This document shows positions 58,655 to 64,000 of a DNA stretch of 64,000 bases, in pieces. Position numbers and translations under genes: made by a program. The stretch's first letter is position 1; the number at the start of each line of letters is the position of its first letter. The notes below the pieces were generated by a model that searched no databases, had not been told where the DNA came from, and was given only the letters and a program-made list of their open reading frames with translations. Origin of the DNA: Paenarthrobacter aurescens (lineage in GTDB: Bacteria; Actinomycetota; Actinomycetes; Actinomycetales; Micrococcaceae); NCBI RefSeq assembly GCF_025421775.1, contig NZ_JAOEFX010000003.1, positions 434,001-498,000 of the forward strand. The letters are read 5' to 3'.

Positions 58655-59071
58655 ATGCTTATCCCACGTCGAGTCAAGCACCGTAAGCAGCACCACCCGG
58701 GTCGTTCCGGCGCTGCTACGGGCGGCACCAAGGTCAGCTTCGGTGAGTACGGTATCCAGGCCCTGAGCCCGGCATACGTTACGAACCGTCAGATCGAGTC
58801 CGCTCGTATCGCGATGACCCGCCACATCAAGCGTGGCGGCAAGGTCTGGATCAACATCTATCCGGACCGTCCGCTGACGAAGAAGCCTGCTGAAACCCGT
58901 ATGGGTTCCGGTAAGGGTTCTCCGGAATGGTGGGTCGCAAACGTCAAGCCGGGCCGGGTTCTCTTCGAACTCTCCGGTGTCAATGAAGAGGTAGCTCGCG
59001 AGGCCCTGCGCCTGGCAATCCACAAGCTCCCGTTGAAGGCACGCATTGTGCGTCGCGAAGGTGGTGAATAG
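58655..59071 (+). CDS. rplP: 50S ribosomal protein L16
   Basis: This 138-residue protein helps position A-site t[55 protein letters not shown] and the conserved tail are intact. It starts directly after rpsC; rpmC follows after two bases. Confidence 0.98.
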   Translation: MLIPRRVKHRKQHHPGRSGAATGGTKVSFGEYGIQALSPAYVTNRQIESARIAMTRHIKRGGKVWINIYPDRPLTKKPAETRMGSGKGSPEWWVANVKPGRVLFELSGVNEEVAREALRLAIHKLPLKARIVRREGGE

Positions 59072-59073
59072 AA

Positions 59074-59394
59074 ATGGCAGTAGGGTCGAAGGATCTCGCA
59101 CCCGCACAGCTGGACGGTTTCGACAACGAGCGTCTCGTTGAAGAACTCCGCAAGTCCAAGGAAGAGCTGTTCAACCTGCGTTTCCAGTCCGCCACCGGAC
59201 AGCTGGAGAACCACGGTCGCCTGCGCGCGGTAAAGAAGGACATCGCACGCATCTACACCGTTCTCCGTGAGCGCGAGCTGGGCATTCGTGCCGAGGTTGC
59301 CGCACCGGTTGTGGAAGCCAAGGAAGAAAAGAAGTCCAAGAAGGCTGCCAAGGCTGAAAAGGCCGAAGTTGAAGCTGGAGAGGACGCCAAGTGA
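59074..59394 (+). CDS. rpmC: 50S ribosomal protein L29, with C-terminal extension
   Basis: This 106-residue protein includes the L29 core ([40 protein letters not shown]) followed by about 35 extra residues rich in Lys, Ala and Glu. Typical L29 has 60-80 residues. Its last codons overlap the rpsQ start by four bases (GTGA). Confidence 0.96.
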   Translation: MAVGSKDLAPAQLDGFDNERLVEELRKSKEELFNLRFQSATGQLENHGRLRAVKKDIARIYTVLRERELGIRAEVAAPVVEAKEEKKSKKAAKAEKAEVEAGEDAK

Positions 59395-59687
59395 GCGAGA
59401 AGGAAACTGTGACGGAAGCAGCAGCCAGCGCTGAACAGCGCGGTTACCGTAAGACGCGTCGCGGCTACGTTGTCTCTGACAAGATGGAAAAGACCATCGT
59501 TGTTCAGGTTGAAGACCGCGTGAAGCACGCTCTTTACGGCAAGGTTATTCGCCGCACCTCGAAGATCAAGGCTCACGACGAAGAGAACACCGCCGGCATC
59601 GGCGACCTCGTTCTCATCTCTGAGACCCGCCCGCTCTCCGCTACCAAGCGGTGGCGTCTGGTGGAGATCCTCGAAAAGGCCAAGTAA
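59391..59687 (+). CDS. rpsQ: 30S ribosomal protein S17
   Basis: This 98-residue OB-fold protein has [36 protein letters not shown] and [21 protein letters not shown], preceded by a short Glu/Ala-rich extension. GTG at 59391 is translationally coupled to rpmC. It is the last gene before a terminator, so the S10 operon ends here. Confidence 0.97.
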   Translation: MSEKETVTEAAASAEQRGYRKTRRGYVVSDKMEKTIVVQVEDRVKHALYGKVIRRTSKIKAHDEENTAGIGDLVLISETRPLSATKRWRLVEILEKAK

Positions 59688-59724
59688 ATCCGACGCCAGG
59701 CTTGCCTGGCAGGGTTCACTGGAG

Positions 59725-59756
59725 AGGCCCGCGTTCCTTTGGGAATGCGGGCCTTT
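59725..59756 (+). terminator. terminator separating S10 and spc operons
   Basis: A 13-bp stem (59725-59737, 59742-59754; one G-T pair) with loop TTTG is followed by TT. It lies 37 bases past the rpsQ stop and just upstream of a candidate promoter for rplN. Confidence 0.8.
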
Positions 59757-59772
59757 CCGCGTACCTGGGCGG

Positions 59773-60039
59773 TTCGGATAAAGTCCGTAAACGTGCTAGG
59801 ATATTGAGTTTGTATGGCGCCACTTGTGCGTCATCAACTACCTCGTAAACAATCGTGCCGCTGCATACTGCCCCGCGCAGAGTTTTCTGCAAGGGAAGCT
59901 GATGCTTGTGGCACGGGCGTTTAGGCCTGTACTGGCAAAATCCAGGCAGGTCAAGAGACACCCCGATCAACCGTTCCGCAAGGCTCATTCCGTATGCATG
60001 ATTTCGGTCTGAGAACCGGCGCGACGCAAGGAGTAAAAA
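59773..60039 (+). promoter_or_regulatory. candidate spc-operon promoter and rplN leader
   Basis: TTCGGA (59773-59778), 18 bases, TAGGAT (59797-59802), preceded by CGTGC as at the rpsL promoter, would start a transcript with a leader of about 230 bases before rplN. No gene is evident in it; a 62-residue frame at 59824-60012 looks random. AAGGAG precedes the rplN TTG. Confidence 0.5.
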
Positions 60040-60408
60040 TTGATTCAGCAGGAGTCGCGACTCAAGGTCGCCGACAACACGGGTGCTAAGGAAATCCTTA
60101 CCATTCGCGTTCTCGGTGGATCCGGTCGTCGCTACGCAGGCATTGGCGACGTCATCGTCGCTACCGTCAAGGACGCTATCCCTGGCGGCAACGTAAAGAA
60201 GGGTGACGTCGTCAAGGCTGTCATCGTTCGTACCAAGAAGGAACGCCGCCGTGCGGATGGTTCCTACATCAAGTTTGACGAAAACGCAGCTGTGATCCTG
60301 AAGAACGACGGTGACCCCCGCGGTACCCGTATCTTCGGCCCGGTTGGTCGTGAACTTCGCGACAAGAAGTTCATGAAGATCGTTTCGCTGGCCCCGGAGG
60401 TGCTTTAG
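60040..60408 (+). CDS. rplN: 50S ribosomal protein L14
   Basis: This 122-residue protein bridges to the 30S subunit. [27 protein letters not shown] and [23 protein letters not shown] are diagnostic. The start is TTG at 60040, with AAGGAG seven bases upstream; the family start MIQQ confirms it. It opens the spc operon. Confidence 0.97.
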   Translation: MIQQESRLKVADNTGAKEILTIRVLGGSGRRYAGIGDVIVATVKDAIPGGNVKKGDVVKAVIVRTKKERRRADGSYIKFDENAAVILKNDGDPRGTRIFGPVGRELRDKKFMKIVSLAPEVL

Positions 60409-60411
60409 TCC

Positions 60412-60771
60412 ATGGCTAAGATCAAGAAGGGTGACCTCGTTCAGGTCATCACCGGCGCCAAGCAGGAACGCGGCGGCGACCGCGGCAAGCAGGGCAAGGT
60501 CCTGCGCGTATTCCCGGACACCAACCGCGTGCTGGTAGAGGGAATCAACCGCGTCACCAAGCACACCAAGGTCGGTCAGTCGCAGCGCGGCACCAAGACC
60601 GGTGGCATCGAGGTCGTTGAGGCCCCGATCCACGTTTCCAACGTTGCTTTGGTTGACCCGTCCACCAAGAAGCCGACCCGTGTTGGTTTCCGTCTCGACA
60701 CCGTTGAGAAGGATGGCGCTACCAAGACCGTCCGTATCCGCGTGTCCAAGGCCACCGGGAAGGACATCTGA
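60412..60771 (+). CDS. rplX: 50S ribosomal protein L24
   Basis: This 119-residue assembly initiator has the KOW motif ([29 protein letters not shown]) and [12 protein letters not shown]. Its stop TGA shares one base with the rplE ATG. Confidence 0.97.
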   Translation: MAKIKKGDLVQVITGAKQERGGDRGKQGKVLRVFPDTNRVLVEGINRVTKHTKVGQSQRGTKTGGIEVVEAPIHVSNVALVDPSTKKPTRVGFRLDTVEKDGATKTVRIRVSKATGKDI

Positions 60772-61358
60772 TGAGTGAAACACTGTCTGAGACCACCGTT
60801 GAAACCAAGATCGTTCCGCGTCTGAAGACGAAGTACGCAGAGACCATCAAGAAGTCACTGCAGGACGAATTCAGCTACGCGAACGTCAACCAGGTTCCCC
60901 GCCTGGTGAAGGTTGTAGTGAACATGGGTGTTGGAGATGCCGCCAAGGACTCCAAGCTGATCGACGGCGCTGTCCGCGACCTCACCCTGATCACCGGCCA
61001 GAAGCCGCAGGTAACCAAGGCCCGCAAGTCAATCGCACAGTTCAAGCTGCGCGAAGGCATGCCGATCGGTGCACACGCAACTCTGCGTGGAGACCGCATG
61101 TGGGAATTCGTGGATCGTCTGGTTTCGCTGGCACTGCCGCGTATCCGTGACTTCCGCGGCCTCAACGGCAAGCAGTTCGATGGCAACGGCAACTACACCT
61201 TCGGTCTGACCGAGCAGGTTATGTTCCACGAAATCGACCAGGACTCCATCGACCGCGTTCGCGGTATGGACATCACGGTCGTCACCACCGCCAAGACCGA
61301 TGACGAAGGCCGCGCGCTGCTCAAGGCGCTTGGTTTCCCGTTCAAGACCGAAAACTAA
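60771..61358 (+). CDS. rplE: 50S ribosomal protein L5
   Basis: This 195-residue protein binds 5S rRNA and contacts P-site t[46 protein letters not shown] and [19 protein letters not shown] are conserved. An S14 gene is expected next in many actinobacteria but the 78-bp gap to rpsH has no room for it. Confidence 0.98.
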   Translation: MSETLSETTVETKIVPRLKTKYAETIKKSLQDEFSYANVNQVPRLVKVVVNMGVGDAAKDSKLIDGAVRDLTLITGQKPQVTKARKSIAQFKLREGMPIGAHATLRGDRMWEFVDRLVSLALPRIRDFRGLNGKQFDGNGNYTFGLTEQVMFHEIDQDSIDRVRGMDITVVTTAKTDDEGRALLKALGFPFKTEN

Positions 61359-61436
61359 CTACGTGACAGGTCCGTCCGCGCAGGCTCCTAGGAGCAGGCG
61401 CAGCGGAAACCGGTACGAGGAAGGGCTATAGCCCAA

Positions 61437-61835
61437 ATGACTATGACAGATCCTGTCGCAGACATGCTCACGCGTCTGCGCAATGCAAACTCGGCATACC
61501 ACGACACCGTGTCCATGCCGTACAGCAAACTGAAGGCACGCGTTGCTGACATCCTGAAGGCAGAAGGCTACATTGCCGGCTGGAAGGAAGAAGACGCCGA
61601 GGTTGGCAAGAAGCTGACCCTCGACCTGAAGTTCGGTCCGAACCGCGAGCGTTCCATCGCTGGCGTCCGCCGCATCTCCAAGCCGGGTCTCCGCGTTTAC
61701 GCGAAGTCCACCAACCTGCCGCACGTGCTGGGTGGCCTGGGTATCGCAATCCTGTCCACCTCTTCCGGCCTCCTGACTGACAAGCAGGCCGGCAAGAAGG
61801 GCGTGGGCGGCGAAGTCCTCGCGTACGTCTGGTAA
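61437..61835 (+). CDS. rpsH: 30S ribosomal protein S8
   Basis: This 132-residue protein binds helix 21 of 16S rRNA and in E. coli represses the spc operon. [22 protein letters not shown] and [26 protein letters not shown] are diagnostic. ATG at 61437; the ATG two codons later is the alternative. GGAAGGG lies upstream. Confidence 0.97.
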   Translation: MTMTDPVADMLTRLRNANSAYHDTVSMPYSKLKARVADILKAEGYIAGWKEEDAEVGKKLTLDLKFGPNRERSIAGVRRISKPGLRVYAKSTNLPHVLGGLGIAILSTSSGLLTDKQAGKKGVGGEVLAYVW

Positions 61836-61853
61836 CGGGAAAGGAAGAGAATA

Positions 61854-62390
61854 ATGTCACGTATTGGACGTCTCCCCATCACCGTTCCTGCCGGAGTTGA
61901 GGTCAAGCTCGATGGCTCCGTCATCAGCGTCAAAGGTGCCAAGGGCGAGCTGAGCCACACTGTGGCCAGCCCGATCGAGGTTACCCAGGAAGAAAACACT
62001 CTCACGGTCACCCGCCCGAACGACGAGCGCAACTCGCGTTCGCTGCACGGCCTGACCCGCACCCTGATCGCCAACATGATCCAGGGCGTTACCGAGGGCT
62101 ACGAGAAGAAGCTTGAAATCGTTGGTACTGGTTACCGCGTTCAGGCCAAGGGTTCTGACCTGGAGTTCGCTCTGGGCTACAGCCACCCGGTCAACGTCTC
62201 TGCACCCGAAGGCATCACCTTCGTAGTAGAGGGTCCGACCAAGCTCTCTGTTGCGGGTATCAACAAGCAGCAGGTCGGCGAGGTTGCTGCCAACATTCGC
62301 AAGCTGCGCAAGCCTGACCCCTACAAGGGCAAGGGTGTCCGTTACGCCGGCGAAGTCATCCGCCGCAAGGTCGGAAAGGCTGGTAAGTAA
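61854..62390 (+). CDS. rplF: 50S ribosomal protein L6
   Basis: This 178-residue protein lies beneath the factor-binding site. [41 protein letters not shown] and [25 protein letters not shown] are complete. GGAAAGGAAGAG precedes the ATG. Confidence 0.98.
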   Translation: MSRIGRLPITVPAGVEVKLDGSVISVKGAKGELSHTVASPIEVTQEENTLTVTRPNDERNSRSLHGLTRTLIANMIQGVTEGYEKKLEIVGTGYRVQAKGSDLEFALGYSHPVNVSAPEGITFVVEGPTKLSVAGINKQQVGEVAANIRKLRKPDPYKGKGVRYAGEVIRRKVGKAGK

Positions 62391-62393
62391 ACC

Positions 62394-62777
62394 ATGGCCA
62401 TCGCAATTAACAAGAAGCGTACGAACAAGAGCAAGTCTGCTGCACGCAGCCGTCGCCAGCTTCGTATCCGCAAGCGCATCACCGGCACGGCCGTACGTCC
62501 CCGTATGGTCGTCAACCGCTCTGCACGTCACATGTTCGTCCAGGTTGTCGATGACAGCAAGGGTGTAACCGTGGCTTTCGCTTCCACTTTGGAAGCGGAC
62601 CTGCGTGCATTCGACGGTGACAAGACTGCCAAGGCCAAGCGCGTTGGCGAGCTCGTTGCCGAGCGTGCCAAGGCTGCAGGCGTCGAGGCTGTTGTCTTCG
62701 ACCGTGGCGGTAACAAGTACCACGGCCGCATCGCCGCCGTCGCTGACGGTGCTCGCGAAGGTGGGCTGGCTCTGTGA
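62394..62777 (+). CDS. rplR: 50S ribosomal protein L18
   Basis: This 127-residue 5S rRNA-binding protein has [30 protein letters not shown] and [21 protein letters not shown]. Its TGA overlaps the rpsE GTG by four bases (GTGA). Confidence 0.97.
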   Translation: MAIAINKKRTNKSKSAARSRRQLRIRKRITGTAVRPRMVVNRSARHMFVQVVDDSKGVTVAFASTLEADLRAFDGDKTAKAKRVGELVAERAKAAGVEAVVFDRGGNKYHGRIAAVADGAREGGLAL

Positions 62778-63478
62778 CCGCTGAAAATAACGAAAAGGAC
62801 GTTCAGGTGACTGAAGCTGTAGCTGCTGAAGCAACTGAGACCGCACCCGCTACCGATGACCGCCGCGGCGGACGTCGTGGCGAGCGCGGCGATCGTGGCC
62901 AGGGCCGCGGCGACCGTGGTGGCCGTGGTGGCCGCGACGGCGGTCGTGAAGCCGAGAAGAGCCAGTTCGTAGAGCGCGTTGTCACCATCAACCGCGTTGC
63001 CAAGGTCGTCAAGGGTGGTCGTCGCTTCAGCTTCACCGCTCTCGTCGTCGTCGGTGACGGTAACGGTATGGTCGGCGTCGGCTACGGCAAGGCCAAGGAA
63101 GTTCCCGCTGCTATCGCAAAGGGCGTTGAAGAGGCTAAGAAGTCCTTCTTCCGCGTTCCCCGCGTCGGCAGCACCATCCCGCACCGTGTGCAGGGTGAGG
63201 CTGCTGCAGGCGTTGTCCTGCTGCGTCCGGCTTCCGCCGGTACCGGTGTTATCGCCGGTGGTCCGGTCCGCGCTGTATTGGAGTGCGTGGGTATCCACGA
63301 CATCCTCTCCAAGTCGCTCGGTTCTTCCAACGCGATCAACATCGTTCACGCGACCGTTGCCGCTCTGAAGCAGCTCGAAGAGCCCGCTTCCGTGGCTGCC
63401 CGCCGTGGCCTGCCGCTGGACGAGGTTGCTCCTGCTGCTCTGGTGCGCGCGCTCCAGAACCAGAAGGCAGGTGTTTAG
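62774..63478 (+). CDS. rpsE: 30S ribosomal protein S5 with Arg/Gly-rich N-terminal extension
   Basis: This 234-residue protein acts in decoding fidelity. The S5 double-stranded RNA-binding fold begins at about residue 63 ([34 protein letters not shown]). [19 protein letters not shown] is the second conserved block. Ahead of it is an extension of about 60 residues: an acidic part, then repeated R-G-D/R-G-G units (residues 32-57). E. coli S5 has 167 residues. The GTG at 62774 is coupled to rplR. Confidence 0.96.
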   Translation: MTAENNEKDVQVTEAVAAEATETAPATDDRRGGRRGERGDRGQGRGDRGGRGGRDGGREAEKSQFVERVVTINRVAKVVKGGRRFSFTALVVVGDGNGMVGVGYGKAKEVPAAIAKGVEEAKKSFFRVPRVGSTIPHRVQGEAAAGVVLLRPASAGTGVIAGGPVRAVLECVGIHDILSKSLGSSNAINIVHATVAALKQLEEPASVAARRGLPLDEVAPAALVRALQNQKAGV

Positions 63479-63480
63479 TC

Positions 63481-63687
63481 ATGGCTAAGAACCTGACTCC
63501 CTCCGACGCCAAGTTGGAGATCACCCAGATCAAGGGCGTCATTGGCGCCAAGCAGAACCAGATCGCCACCCTTCGGTCCCTCGGCCTGAAGCGCATCGGA
63601 CACACTGTTGTCCGTAACGCTGACGCCGTGACCGTGGGCATGCTGAACACGGTTCCGCACCTCGTGAATGTAGAGGAGGCGAAGTAA
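63481..63687 (+). CDS. rpmD: 50S ribosomal protein L30
   Basis: This 68-residue protein has [33 protein letters not shown], the L30 signature. The ATG at 63481 lies two bases after the rpsE stop, and its own stop TAA shares one base with the rplO ATG. An upstream in-frame extension is spurious. Confidence 0.97.
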   Translation: MAKNLTPSDAKLEITQIKGVIGAKQNQIATLRSLGLKRIGHTVVRNADAVTVGMLNTVPHLVNVEEAK

Positions 63688-64000
63688 TGGCAGAGAACAA
63701 GACCGCCGCAGAGACTGCTGAGAAGCAGAACACTCTGAAGGTCCACCACCTGCGTCCCGCCCCGGGTGCCAAGACCGCCAAGACCCGTGTTGGTCGTGGT
63801 GAAGGCTCCAAGGGTAAGACCGCTGGTCGCGGTACCAAGGGTACGAAGGCCCGCTACCAGGTAAAGGCTGGCTTTGCCGGCGGCCAGCTGCCGCTGCACA
63901 TGCGCCTGCCGAAGCTGCGCGGCTTCAAGAACCCGTTCCGGGTTGAGTTCCAGGTTGTAAACCTGGAAAAGCTCAACGAGCTGTTCCCGGAAGGTGGCGT
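63687..64000 (+). CDS. rplO: 50S ribosomal protein L15 (3' end outside window)
   Basis: About 104 residues are visible. [40 protein letters not shown] and [20 protein letters not shown] are the L15 N-terminal and core signatures. It is coupled to rpmD by a one-base overlap. secY is expected next beyond the window. Confidence 0.97.
   Translation, partial: MAENKTAAETAEKQNTLKVHHLRPAPGAKTAKTRVGRGEGSKGKTAGRGTKGTKARYQVKAGFAGGQLPLHMRLPKLRGFKNPFRVEFQVVNLEKLNELFPEGG

Noticed and set aside
56277..59107. Two long antisense frames across rplB-rpsS and rplV-rplP
   Set aside because: They overlap conserved ribosomal protein genes along their whole length and reflect codon bias, not genes.
59824..60012. 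62-codon frame in the rplN leader
   Set aside because: No ribosome-binding site, arginine-rich random composition, and it lies in an untranslated leader. It could be an upstream frame but nothing supports it.

Overview
The window is a chromosomal segment of a high-GC actinobacterium. Mycothiol synthase beside a GlnR-type regulator, ppk beside a MutT1-type Nudix/phosphatase fusion, the secE-nusG-rpl-rpo-str-tuf-S10-spc order, and a spc operon without an S14 gene together point to Micrococcaceae, most likely Arthrobacter or Paenarthrobacter. The genus is an inference from protein character and gene order; no database search was run. There is no rRNA gene, CRISPR array, transposase or prophage gene. 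It is essentially a core-genome region.

Layout. 1-2.0 kb: the 3' end of murB, a small membrane protein and an AlkZ-like winged-helix protein. 2.1-7.1 kb (minus strand): asd, then an overlapping operon of a 548-residue membrane protein, a YtrA-type GntR regulator, thyA, folA and a 73-residue membrane protein, headed by a perfect inverted repeat that looks like the GntR operator. 7.1-12.4 kb (minus): glnR, mshD, ppk, mutT1. 12.6-18.7 kb (plus): two membrane proteins, a nitrobindin-like gene, an FMN-reductase-like gene, ygfZ and an ankyrin gene, then a PadR regulator with a palindromic operator and a coupled 14-TM drug exporter. 18.7-20.5 kb (minus): an acetyltransferase and pfkA. 20.7-25.2 kb: a divergent cell-envelope stress module with three PspC-domain proteins, one of them a histidine kinase, and a LuxR-type response regulator. 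25.3-26.5 kb: an aminotransferase.

26.7-48 kb is the transcription/translation core: tRNA-Trp, secE, nusG, rplK, rplA, two tandem double-GNAT genes, rplJ, rplL, a reversed ybaK-like/thiolase pair, rpoB, rpoC, rpsL, rpsG, fusA and tuf. 48-54 kb holds a 1405-residue polytopic membrane protein, a 41-residue membrane peptide and a GH1 beta-glucosidase. 54.3-64 kb is the S10 operon (rpsJ to rpsQ), a terminator, a new promoter with a leader, and the spc operon from rplN into rplO, which runs off the window.

The regulatory DNA is informative. There are strong hairpins at most operon ends, candidate promoters of the TAGACT/TAGGAT type, probable ribosomal-protein leaders before rplK, rplJ, rpsJ and rplN, two clear palindromic operators, and a recurring TAnnnT box 5-7 nt before start codons that suggests leaderless transcripts. 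The most system-like observations are the regulator-operator-membrane protein unit fused to thyA-folA and the three-protein PspC/LiaRS-like module.
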